Positions 16,421 through 23,449 of a stretch of DNA of 41,048 nucleotides are shown here, in pieces. Both the position numbers and the translations under genes were made by a program. The stretch is from Microbacterium esteraromaticum (GTDB lineage Bacteria > Actinomycetota > Actinomycetes > Actinomycetales > Microbacteriaceae): positions 1 to 41,048 of the forward strand of contig NZ_FUKO01000010.1 of assembly GCF_900163815.1 (NCBI RefSeq). Direction: 5' to 3'. Numbering within the stretch: position 1 is the first letter of the stretch; each line of letters begins with the position of its first letter. The notes below the pieces were generated by a model, which saw nothing but the letters and a program-made list of their open reading frames with translations, was not told the origin of the DNA and searched no databases.

Positions 16421-17268
16421 GCGTCCTCGACATCCGCGACCTCACCGTCGACATCGGCCGCCCGCTCGTGAAGGGCCTGTCGCTGCGGCTCGAAGCCGGG
16501 CGCATTCAGGGCCTGGCCGGCGAGTCCGGCTCTGGGAAGACGCTCAGTGCGATGGCGGTGCTCGGCCTGCTGCCGCGGCACGCCCGCACCGGCGGATCGA
16601 TCACCCTCGCCGGCACCGAGTTGCTCGGCATGCGCCGCCGCGCGCTCAACCGCATCCGCGGTCGCCGGATCGCGATGATCTTCCAGGATCCGTCTGCCTC
16701 TCTGCATCCGCAGATCCCGGTGGGGCGGCAGCTGACCGACCACATGAAGGTGCACCTTCGCCTGCGCGGTGCGGCAGCGCGCGAACGGGCCATAGAGCTG
16801 CTCGAGCGGGTGCAGGTGCCGAACCCGGCCGAGGCGCTTCGGCGCTACCCGCACCAGTTCTCCGGCGGTCAGCGCCAGCGCATCGCCATCGCGTGCGCTC
16901 TCGCCTGCGACCCGGATGTGCTGCTCGCCGACGAGCCGACGACCGCGCTCGATGTCACCGTGCAGGCCGGCATCCTCACCCTGCTTCGCGAGCTCGCCGA
17001 AGAGCGTCAGCTCGCCGTGCTGCTGGTCACGCACGACCTCGGCGTGATGAGCGCGATCGCCGATGAAGTCGCCGTGATGAAGGATGGCCGGGTCGTCGAG
17101 CACGCCGACCGTGCCACGCTGTTCCGCGACCCGCAGCACGAATACACGCGGCAGCTGCTCGCGGCGCTGCCGGGGTCGGGGCTGGAGGCACCGGTTCCCG
17201 CAGCGGATGCTGCCGAGCGTGCGGATGCTGCCGACCCGACGACCGACGAGGAGAAGCACGATGTCTGA
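16417..17268 (+). CDS. Peptide ABC transporter ATPase, DppD type
   Basis: 283 aa from ATG 16417 (AGGAGG 6-7 nt upstream, overlapping the previous stop). Walker A GESGSGKT near residues 35-42, Q-loop IFQDPSASLHP, signature FSGGQRQR, Walker B VLLADEPTTALD and H-loop LLVTHDLGV are all present, so it should hydrolyse ATP. The peptide-type motif HEYTRQLLAALPG follows. The tail is an Ala/Asp-rich stretch that contains two GGATGCTG octamers. It is slightly shorter than the usual DppD of about 320-340 aa because the C-terminal region is reduced. Confidence 0.93.
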   Translation: MSVLDIRDLTVDIGRPLVKGLSLRLEAGRIQGLAGESGSGKTLSAMAVLGLLPRHARTGGSITLAGTELLGMRRRALNRIRGRRIAMIFQDPSASLHPQIPVGRQLTDHMKVHLRLRGAAARERAIELLERVQVPNPAEALRRYPHQFSGGQRQRIAIACALACDPDVLLADEPTTALDVTVQAGILTLLRELAEERQLAVLLVTHDLGVMSAIADEVAVMKDGRVVEHADRATLFRDPQHEYTRQLLAALPGSGLEAPVPAADAAERADAADPTTDEEKHDV

Positions 17269-18100
17269 TGCGATGGTCCTCGACGTGCAGAGCGTCAGCG
17301 TGCGCTACCCGGGAAATCCGCCGGTCGTCGCCGTGCAAGAAGTGTCACTGCAGGTCGCCGCGGGTGAGACCGTGGCGCTGGTGGGCGAATCCGGCAGTGG
17401 CAAATCGAGCCTTGCTCGTGCGGCCGTCGGGATCGAGAAGCTCGCCAGCGGCACCGTGAGATTCCGTGATGGCGAGGTGACGCCGATGCGGGTGCGCCGT
17501 CGGCCGAAGGCGCTGACCGGCATTCAGATGGTGTTCCAGGATCCGTCGACCTCGCTGAATCCGCGGCGCCGGATCGGCGACCAGATCGCCGACGGCATCG
17601 CCACCGCCCGTGCCCGCGGAGCCGAGGGCTCGCGCGTGGAGGAATGGCTGGAGAAGGTCGGGCTGCCGACAGCATCCGTCTCCAAGTATCCGCACCAGTT
17701 CTCGGGTGGGCAGAAGCAGCGCATCGCCATCGCGCGGGCACTCGCCGCTCGTCCGCAGCTGCTCGTCGCCGACGAGCCGATCTCGGCACTCGACGCGTCG
17801 ACGCAGACCAGCGTCGCGGCCCTCATGCGCGACCTCGTCTCCGAGGCCGGAGCGGGGATGCTGTTCATCTCGCACGATCTCGCCGTCGTGCAGCGCATCG
17901 CCGATCGCACGTTCGTGATGTTCGGAGGGCGGGTGCTCGAGTCAGGGCCGACAGTCGACATCTGGGCAGATCCGCAGCATCCGTACACGCAGGCGCTGCT
18001 CGCCGCGATCCCGGAACCCGACGGAATGGGGCGCATTCCCGCTGCGCCGTCGGCCGCCGAGCGCGCGATCTGGGCCGACGTGCCCGCGGTGGCGCGCTGA
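17261..18100 (+). CDS. Peptide ABC transporter ATPase, DppF type
   Basis: 279 aa from ATG 17261, overlapping the preceding gene by 8 nt, with GAGGAG upstream. Walker A GESGSGKS near residues 43-50, VFQDPSTSLNP, signature FSGGQKQR and Walker B LLVADEPISALD (I where T is usual) are present, with H-loop LFISHDLAV. The C-terminal motif HPYTQALLAAIPEPD is typical. With the gene at 16417 it would form the ATPase heterodimer of the second importer. It is the last gene of the operon; no clear terminator was seen before the rpsF promoter region. Confidence 0.93.
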   Translation: MSDAMVLDVQSVSVRYPGNPPVVAVQEVSLQVAAGETVALVGESGSGKSSLARAAVGIEKLASGTVRFRDGEVTPMRVRRRPKALTGIQMVFQDPSTSLNPRRRIGDQIADGIATARARGAEGSRVEEWLEKVGLPTASVSKYPHQFSGGQKQRIAIARALAARPQLLVADEPISALDASTQTSVAALMRDLVSEAGAGMLFISHDLAVVQRIADRTFVMFGGRVLESGPTVDIWADPQHPYTQALLAAIPEPDGMGRIPAAPSAAERAIWADVPAVAR

Positions 18101-18142
18101 CCTCGAGCGCGCGGGAGTTTCGCGACGCGCCCGGATGTCCGC

Positions 18143-18265
18143 TAAGCTGTTGAGGTTGTCTGCCTTCTGGCATCCATTCGGGATTCCTGGGCGGACGACG
18201 TGCACAACACCCTCCTGCTTCCGGGAAAGTCCCGGTAGCCGTTCTAGTCCGAAGGAGGTGGGTAA
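18143..18265 (+). promoter_or_regulatory. rpsF operon promoter and structured leader
   Basis: TAAGCT (18143-18148) is a plausible -10 box. The leader contains a perfect stem CCGGGA-AAG-TCCCGG (18221-18235), then GCCGTTCTAGTCC and a very strong GAAGGAGGTGG ribosome site (18251-18261) before the GTG. In many bacteria the rpsF leader binds the S6:S18 complex for autoregulation; this leader is a candidate, but I could not align it to that motif with confidence. Confidence 0.45.
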
Positions 18266-18631
18266 GTGACGCACCAGTACGAGCTCATGGTCATTCTGAC
18301 CCCCGAGCTGGACGAGCGCCAGGTTGCCCCCAACCTCGACAAGTTCCTGAAGGTCATCACCAACGATGGTGGCTCGATTGACAAGGTCGACGTATGGGGC
18401 AAGCGCCGTTTCGCCTACGAGATCAACAAGAAGAACGAAGGCATCTACGCCGTCGTCAACTTCACCGCGACGAGTGAGGCCACTCACGAACTCGACCGCC
18501 AGCTCAAGCTGAGCGAGCTCGTGTTCCGCACCAAGGTTCTGCGTGCTGAAGAAGCACAGGCCATGGTTGCCGCTGAGGCCAAGCGCGCCGAGGAGAAGGC
18601 TGCCCGCAAGCCCAAGGTCGCGAAGGTCTAA
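18266..18631 (+). CDS. rpsF: 30S ribosomal protein S6
   Basis: 121 aa, GTG start with an almost ideal Shine-Dalgarno. Binds the central domain of 16S rRNA as a dimer with S18. The N-terminal [18 protein letters not shown] and the [25 protein letters not shown] core are diagnostic. A Lys/Ala/Glu-rich tail follows, as in other Actinobacteria. First gene of rpsF-ssb-rpsR-rplI; ssb begins 5 nt after its stop. Confidence 0.98.
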   Translation: MTHQYELMVILTPELDERQVAPNLDKFLKVITNDGGSIDKVDVWGKRRFAYEINKKNEGIYAVVNFTATSEATHELDRQLKLSELVFRTKVLRAEEAQAMVAAEAKRAEEKAARKPKVAKV

Positions 18632-18636
18632 GGACA

Positions 18637-19137
18637 ATGGCCGGCGAAACCGTCATCACCGTGGTGGGCAACCTCACCGCAGATCCCGAGCTGCGTTACA
18701 CGCAGAACGGTCTGCCGGTGGCGAACTTCACCATCGCCTCGACGCCGCGTACGTTCGACCGCCAGGCCAACGAGTGGAAGGACGGCGAAGCGCTGTTCCT
18801 CCGCGCGTCGGTGTGGCGCGAGTTCGCTGAGCACGTGGCGGGCTCGCTGACGAAGGGCATGCGTGTTGTCGCGCAGGGCCGTCTGCGTCAGCGCTCCTAC
18901 CAGGACCGCGAAGGCAACCAGCGCACCAGCATCGAGCTGGAGGTTGACGAGATCGGTCCGTCGCTGCGATACGCGACGGCACAGGTCACGCGGGCCGCTT
19001 CCACCGGCGGTGGGCAGTCCCGTCCGCAGCAGCAACAGCAGCAGCAGGTCTCGGAAGAGCCGTGGTCCACACCCGGTTCGACGAGTGCTGATGCCTGGAG
19101 CACTCCGGGCAGCTTCGGCGACGACACCCCGTTCTAA
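18637..19137 (+). CDS. ssb: Single-stranded DNA-binding protein
   Basis: 166 aa. Coats single-stranded DNA in replication, repair and recombination. The OB-fold spans about residues 1-115 ([70 protein letters not shown]). A Gly/Gln-rich linker with a run of seven Gln follows, then the acidic C-terminal tip DDTPF, which recruits partner proteins (family consensus DDDIPF). The linker is short, and the segments EPWSTPGS and DAWSTPGS form an imperfect duplication. It sits between rpsF and rpsR as in most bacteria. Confidence 0.98.
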   Translation: MAGETVITVVGNLTADPELRYTQNGLPVANFTIASTPRTFDRQANEWKDGEALFLRASVWREFAEHVAGSLTKGMRVVAQGRLRQRSYQDREGNQRTSIELEVDEIGPSLRYATAQVTRAASTGGGQSRPQQQQQQQVSEEPWSTPGSTSADAWSTPGSFGDDTPF

Positions 19138-19142
19138 CATTC

Positions 19143-19160
19143 CGGATGCTGCGGCATCCG
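19143..19160 (+). other. Small intercistronic hairpin between ssb and rpsR
   Basis: CGGATGC (19143-19149) pairs perfectly with GCATCCG (19154-19160) over a TGCG loop, in the 46-nt gap between ssb and rpsR. It could be a processing or stabilising element; it is also a two-sided copy of the GGATGC motif that is frequent across the window. Confidence 0.55.
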
Positions 19161-19183
19161 ATCTCATCTCTTAAGGAAAACTC

Positions 19184-19438
19184 ATGGCTGGAAAGTCGAG
19201 CGGCGATCGCCGCAAGCCGCGGAAGGGTGGCAAGCCCACCGCTCCCGCGAAGTCGATCCGCGTGGGCGTCATTGACTACAAGGACGTCGCAACGCTTCGC
19301 AAGTTCGTTTCGGAGCGCGGCAAGATCCGCGCCCGTCGTATCACCGGTGTCTCCGTTCAGGAGCAGCGCCTCATCGCACGCGCCATCAAGAACGCGCGCG
19401 AGATGGCTCTTCTTCCCTACGCCGGCGCTGGCCGCTAA
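19184..19438 (+). CDS. rpsR: 30S ribosomal protein S18
   Basis: 84 aa. Partner of S6 on the 30S platform. The Lys-rich N-terminus and the core [40 protein letters not shown] and [13 protein letters not shown] are diagnostic. No CxxC zinc motif is present, so it is the zinc-free (C-minus) form. TAAGGAAAA lies before the ATG; rplI follows 11 nt later. Confidence 0.98.
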   Translation: MAGKSSGDRRKPRKGGKPTAPAKSIRVGVIDYKDVATLRKFVSERGKIRARRITGVSVQEQRLIARAIKNAREMALLPYAGAGR

Positions 19439-19449
19439 GGGGTGCTGAC

Positions 19450-19902
19450 ATGGCAAAGCTGATTCTCACGAACGAGGTCTCCGGGCTCGGAAGCGCCGGT
19501 GACGTCATCGAGGTCAAGAACGGGTACGCCCGCAACTACCTCGTTCCCCAGGGCCTCGCGGTCTCCTGGACCCGCGGTGGTGCCAAGCAGGTCGAGTCGA
19601 TTCAGGCCGCCCGCAAGGCTCGCGCGATCCATGACCTCGACGAGGCCAAGGCTCTCAAGGACAAGCTCGAGGGCACCAAGGTTCGCATGTCGGTCAAGGC
19701 CGGTGGCGAAGGCCGCCTGTTCGGTTCGGTGAAGACCGCCGACGTGGCCGCTGCTGTCGAGGCAGCGGGCCTGGGCTCGATCGACAAGCGCAAGGTGCAC
19801 ATCGCCGCCCCGATCAAGGTCGTCGGCGCACACGAGGCAACAGTTCGTCTGCACGAAGACGTCCTCGCAGTGATCACCCTGCAGGTCGTCGCCGCGAAGT
19901 AA
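19450..19902 (+). CDS. rplI: 50S ribosomal protein L9
   Basis: 150 aa. The N-terminal domain that binds 23S rRNA ([37 protein letters not shown]) is followed by the long connecting helix (residues about 45-75) and the C-terminal domain ([40 protein letters not shown]). Last gene of the operon, followed within about 18 nt by a clear intrinsic terminator. Confidence 0.98.
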   Translation: MAKLILTNEVSGLGSAGDVIEVKNGYARNYLVPQGLAVSWTRGGAKQVESIQAARKARAIHDLDEAKALKDKLEGTKVRMSVKAGGEGRLFGSVKTADVAAAVEAAGLGSIDKRKVHIAAPIKVVGAHEATVRLHEDVLAVITLQVVAAK

Positions 19903-19919
19903 TTCTCGGTTACAGAACG

Positions 19920-19951
19920 CCCCCGGTTATCTTCGGATGCCGGGGGTTTTC
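19920..19951 (+). terminator. Intrinsic terminator of the rpsF-rplI operon
   Basis: CCCCCGG (19920-19926) pairs with CCGGGGG (19940-19946), followed by TTTTC. Outer bases CAGAA (19913-19917) and TTCTG (19949-19953) can extend the pairing. Confidence 0.9.
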
Positions 19952-20017
19952 TGCGTTTCGGGTGGGGGCCGAGCGGGTGTGGACGGGTTGTGGTCGTGCG
20001 CTGACGGGTACGCCGGT

Positions 20018-20098
20018 ACAGTCTGGGGGCCGACACGCCAGATGTCGGACCGGATGCTGCAAACGGTCCGACATGTGTACTTTGGGCCCCCAGACTGT
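20018..20098. repeat. 81-bp nested palindrome between convergent genes
   Basis: Outer arms of 14 bp (20018-20031 and 20085-20098) and inner arms of 10 bp (20042-20051 and 20065-20074) are each perfect reverse complements and share one symmetry axis at 20058. The 10-nt segments between them are mostly unpaired. It lies between the rplI terminator and the end of the chaplin-like gene. Apart from this and the terminator, 19952-20188 shows nothing recognisable. Confidence 0.85.
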
Positions 20099-20188
20099 TG
20101 GCGCCTCGGGGCCTGGCTGGCAGGTGCGGAACGGCGCGCCGCGCTCGTCCACCGGAGTTCCCCCGGCAGACGAGCACGGCTGCTCGCG

Positions 20189-21832
20189 TCACACGGTTCG
20201 CGTGCGGCGGATGAGTGCTCCTCCGATCAGCAGCAGCATCGCGGCAAGCACGCCCACAGCCGGTGACATAGCATCCGCGCCAGTCATGGCGAGGATGCTG
20301 GCGTCAGCGCTGCGCGCGGTCTGGTGCGATGCGCTCATGTCGACCGCGGCCGGCATTGCTCCGAGCTCAGCGCCCGGGTCGGTGCCGGGCTCAGCGCCAG
20401 GATCCGTGCCGGGCTCAGTCCCAGGGTTGGTGCCGGGGTTGGTGCCGGGGTCGGTGCCGGGGTTGGTGCCGGGGTCCGTGCCTGGGTCAGTCCCAGGATC
20501 GGTTCCCGGGGTAGTACCCGTACCCGGGTCGACGCTCGTGCTCTCGCCGAGAATTGCAATCGCATTGCCACCGATGGTGATCGGCGCGGTGATCGGAAGC
20601 AACAGCTGCGTGCCGCCGAGCAGCGAATCGATGCCGTTCGTCATCGCGGGTCCCCCCGCAGCACCCGTGGTGGGGACTGCGGTGTTTCCGGTGACTGTTC
20701 CGGTGCCGAGTACTGAGATGGCATTGCCCACCACAGAGATCGGTGCGGTGATGGGTGCGAGCACCTGTGTGCCGCCGAGGATGCTGTCCGTTCCGCCGGT
20801 GGTGGCGGTGTTGGTCGGTTCCTCGTTGTTCGGCATGGCCGGCATGGCCGGTGTGGTGTTTCCGGTGACCGTGCCGGTGCCGAGCACTGAGATGGCGTTG
20901 CCCATCGCGGTGATCGGTGCGGTGATGGGTGTGAGCACCTGTGTGCCGCCGAGGATGCTGTCCGTTCCGCCGGTGGTGGCGGTGTTGGTCGGTTCCTCGT
21001 TGTTCGGCATGGCCGGCATGGCCGGTGCGGTGGTTCCGTTCACCGTGCCGGTGCCGAGTACCGAGATGGCGTTACCCACCATAGAGATCGGCGCGGTGAT
21101 CGGTGCGAGCACCTGGGTGCCGCCGAGAACGGCATCCGTTCCGTCCGTCTCCGCGTCGACGGCAGAATCTCCTGCCATTGACGTGCCCGCGTCAGCCGAC
21201 TCGGTCTGCGCCGCGCCGCTGTTGCCCAGCAGCGAGATCGCGTTGCCCGAGATCGTCACCGGGATGGTGACGGAGATGGGCGCCTGCGTGCCCGAGAGCA
21301 CGCTTTCGCTCCCCGACGTCGTCGCAGCCGGAGTCGGCGCGGCCGGAGCCGCGTTCGCCTTCGGTGCTGACGCCGGTGCCGGTGCTGGCGCCGCAGAAGC
21401 CTTCGCCGAAGATGAACCCAGCACGTTCACCGCATTGTCTTTCACGGTGACCGGCACGTCGACCTTCACGATCGCCTGTGTGCCGGATGCCACGCTGTTG
21501 TCACCGCTGGTCTGCGCGCTCGGCGCGGGTGCGGGTGCAGGTGCCGGTGCGGGTGCAGGTGCGGGTGCAGGTACGGCAGGAGCCGTATCTGCAGGCGCGG
21601 CTGGGTCCGCCGGCGCCGTGGCCGGAGTGGACTCAACGACGCTGGTGCCCAGCACCGATACAGCGTTGCCGAGCACCTTGATCGGCGCCGTCACCGGCGC
21701 CAGGATCTGTGATCCGCCGAGCAGACTGTCGTCGCCGTTGGATTCCGCCGCGTTGGCAGCGGATGCGCCGAGCAGCGAGATGCCGCCGGCGATCACCACA
21801 CCCCAGAGGGCGTGCTTTGCGATAGTACGCAT
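20189..21832 (-). CDS. Chaplin-like repeat surface protein with LAXTG sortase signal
   Basis: 547 aa from ATG 21832 (AGGAG 8 nt upstream; the upstream ATG at 21871 lacks a site). A signal peptide spans about 1-29 (ANA-A). Seven repeats follow at about 33-63, 110-140, 174-204, 230-261, 288-319, 346-377 and 399-430, with the consensus G-x-D-S-x-L-G-G-T-Q-x-L-x-P-I-T-A-P-I-x-x-x-G-N-A-I-S-V-L-G. This resembles the hydrophobic chaplin domain of Streptomyces without its cysteines (as in ChpE); the second repeat is degenerate (KDN for xGN). Repeats are joined by Ala/Pro stretches. A PGTD/PGTN linker (434-490) would cross the wall. The end has LAMTG (514-518), a hydrophobic helix and RRTRTV, which fits a class E sortase substrate like the long chaplins. 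Expected role: wall-anchored, surface-active or amyloid-forming layer. The chaplin assignment is by pattern only. Confidence 0.8.
   Translation of the reverse strand: MRTIAKHALWGVVIAGGISLLGASAANAAESNGDDSLLGGSQILAPVTAPIKVLGNAVSVLGTSVVESTPATAPADPAAPADTAPAVPAPAPAPAPAPAPAPAPSAQTSGDNSVASGTQAIVKVDVPVTVKDNAVNVLGSSSAKASAAPAPAPASAPKANAAPAAPTPAATTSGSESVLSGTQAPISVTIPVTISGNAISLLGNSGAAQTESADAGTSMAGDSAVDAETDGTDAVLGGTQVLAPITAPISMVGNAISVLGTGTVNGTTAPAMPAMPNNEEPTNTATTGGTDSILGGTQVLTPITAPITAMGNAISVLGTGTVTGNTTPAMPAMPNNEEPTNTATTGGTDSILGGTQVLAPITAPISVVGNAISVLGTGTVTGNTAVPTTGAAGGPAMTNGIDSLLGGTQLLLPITAPITIGGNAIAILGESTSVDPGTGTTPGTDPGTDPGTDPGTNPGTDPGTNPGTNPGTEPGTDPGAEPGTDPGAELGAMPAAVDMSASHQTARSADASILAMTGADAMSPAVGVLAAMLLLIGGALIRRTRTV
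20761..21108 (-). repeat. Near-identical 174-bp direct repeats inside the chaplin-like gene
   Basis: Copies at 20761-20934 and 20935-21108 differ at few positions, and the next unit also begins on the same 174-bp (58-codon) register at 21109. They encode chaplin-like repeats 5 and 6 with their NNEEPTNTATTGG linkers. Such long near-identical copies allow gain or loss of units by recombination. Confidence 0.8.
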
Positions 21833-21917
21833 GATGAAATCTCCTGATCTTGTACGAGTGGAAAGCTGCACGGAAGCGCAGCCGGTGTCTGCCGATACGG
21901 AATCGGCTCACCACTCG

Positions 21918-22937
21918 TCAACCAGGAGAAACGTCGGTGCGACCGACGGCCGACGGCGGCAGGACAGAGTCCTCCGGCACGCGCGTGAGCGCACCGGCCT
22001 CTCGTAGCTGCGCCGAAAGATGATGCAGAGCGGCATTCATGCCGCTGGAAGACCCGCCCGGCCCCGCGGACGACGTGGCCGATGTGAGCGTGAGCGGAGG
22101 TCCCGCAGCTGGTCCCATCGGGCCGCTTGCGGGCACAGCTGCCGACGAGACGCTGGCCTCGGGCTCGACGGCGGACGGCTGCCGAGCGGTTGCGAACGAT
22201 GCACCACGCAGCAGGACTGCGATTGCCGAGATGTCGGATGCAGCGGATGCTGGCACCAGGGCTTCGGGATGCTGCAGCGCGGGCGCAGCAGCGGGCATGC
22301 TGGCATCTGCGTCCGAATCCGCATCGGCACTCGCGTTCGCGTCGACGTCTGCCGGCTGCGGCTCGAGCGCATCGATCACCGGAGTGACGGTGTGTTCGAC
22401 AACCGGCGTCACGGCGCCGACGACCTCATCGACAGCAGCCGCTGATGTGTCGAGAAGCTCTACCGCGCCAAGGTCTTCAAGCGCGTCGCCGACCACGGGG
22501 ACCTTGCGAACGACCTCGGTCACCGGGCGGACGATCGACGACACCGGTGCGTTCGTGGCAACTGTGGTCACGGTGTCGGTGACAGCGGTGACGGTCTTGC
22601 GTGCTACATCCACGGCATCCGTGGCGGGTTTTCCGACAACCGGGACGGTGGCGACCGTGTCAGCCGTCTTCTCAACGACCTTCTTGGCCGTGTCGACGAC
22701 CGGCGCCGTCACCTGCGTCACGGTATCTGCGGTGGACTCCGCAACCGGATCGACGACCTTCGACACGACGCCGCTCACCAGGTTGGTGAGGCCGGTCAGG
22801 GGCTTGGGATCGTCACCCTCATCAGCGTGAGCCTGACCGCCGCTGAAGAGCGCTGCGAAGAGGGCCCATGCGAGCACGGCCATGGCTCCCCAGAGAATCA
22901 CCGCGGGTGTGCGGCGTCCCATCGCCTCAGCATTCAT
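21918..22937 (-). CDS. Secreted Val/Thr/Ala-rich protein upstream of the chaplin-like gene
   Basis: 339 aa, family not recognised. An N-terminal hydrophobic segment (AVILWGAMAVLAWALFAALF) followed by AHADEG indicates a signal peptide or signal anchor. Residues about 45-190 are rich in V, T, A and D with repeated phrases such as PVADTxTQVTAPVVDTAKKVVEK, VTAVTDTVTTVA and PVTEVVRKVPVVGDA, probably amphipathic helices. An Asp/Ala-rich stretch (ADVDANASADADSDADAS) and an Ala/Pro/Ser region follow. The C-terminus (LHHLSAQLREAGALTRVPED ... VGRTDVSPG) is more structured. There is no sortase signal or cysteine-rich module. It lies 85 bp upstream of the chaplin-like gene on the same strand, so the two probably form one surface-related transcription unit. 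ATG at 22922 is an alternative start. Confidence 0.7.
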   Translation of the reverse strand: MNAEAMGRRTPAVILWGAMAVLAWALFAALFSGGQAHADEGDDPKPLTGLTNLVSGVVSKVVDPVAESTADTVTQVTAPVVDTAKKVVEKTADTVATVPVVGKPATDAVDVARKTVTAVTDTVTTVATNAPVSSIVRPVTEVVRKVPVVGDALEDLGAVELLDTSAAAVDEVVGAVTPVVEHTVTPVIDALEPQPADVDANASADADSDADASMPAAAPALQHPEALVPASAASDISAIAVLLRGASFATARQPSAVEPEASVSSAAVPASGPMGPAAGPPLTLTSATSSAGPGGSSSGMNAALHHLSAQLREAGALTRVPEDSVLPPSAVGRTDVSPG

Positions 22938-23096
22938 GGCCCCTGCCCCTCAGGTGTGCCTGATCACGTGTCTACGTGGCCGCGACGCTACCCCATCCGA
23001 CACGCAACGTCTATAGCAACCATGCGCGAGAGCGCACCCGAGGGCGCCTTCAGCGGCGCAACGCCCGGGCTGCATTCCCACTTGACAATCCCCAAG

Positions 23097-23296
23097 TTCT
23101 ACACATGTGGATCAACACGCCAATAACCTTCAATCTCGTCTTTAGGTCGAATCTCATCCACAGGGTGGGGACCAATAAAAGCCCAGTTCAAACCGGATAT
23201 AAAAGTGTCCGCGGTACCTTCTCCACCGGGTTATCCACAGGCGTTCTGCACAGACACTCCGGCGTTCTCCGCAGACTCTCCACAGAGTTATCCACA
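23097..23296. promoter_or_regulatory. DnaA-box cluster upstream of dnaB
   Basis: Two perfect TTATCCACA boxes lie at 23231-23239 and 23288-23296. One-mismatch versions of TTATNCACA lie at 23097-23105 (TTCTACACA), 23154-23162 (TCATCCACA), 23244-23252 (TTCTGCACA) and, on the minus strand, 23106-23114. A weaker one is at 23276-23284. An AT-rich patch with a -10-like TATAAA (23198-23203) lies within. The whole gap 22938-23449 holds no gene; this cluster and the GGGGAGGAG ribosome site of dnaB are what I can see in it. Confidence 0.75.
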
Positions 23297-23449
23297 GGCC
23301 GTGTTGCGTCTCGAACGCAGGGCTCTTAGCTTGGTGGAGACCGGATGTCCGAGGTCGGTGTTTCACTGCTGTTCACCGCCGGAAACCCGTTCCGGTCGTG
23401 TCCGCTGAATGCGCCGTGATCGCGACTCTTCAGCCAGGGGAGGAGCACG

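Noticed and set aside
20340..20540. CRISPR-like short repeats
   Set aside because: The repeats are in-frame PGTD/PGTN codons of the wall linker, with no unique spacers and no cas genes.
19962..22007. 681-aa plus-strand open frame over the chaplin-like gene
   Set aside because: Its repeats are the antisense image of the repeats in the minus-strand gene, which has a signal peptide, ribosome site and sortase signal.
23097..23296. The chromosomal origin oriC itself
   Set aside because: DnaA boxes are present, but dnaA, dnaN and rpmH are not in the window, and oriC in Actinobacteria lies next to them; a regulatory role at dnaB is simpler.
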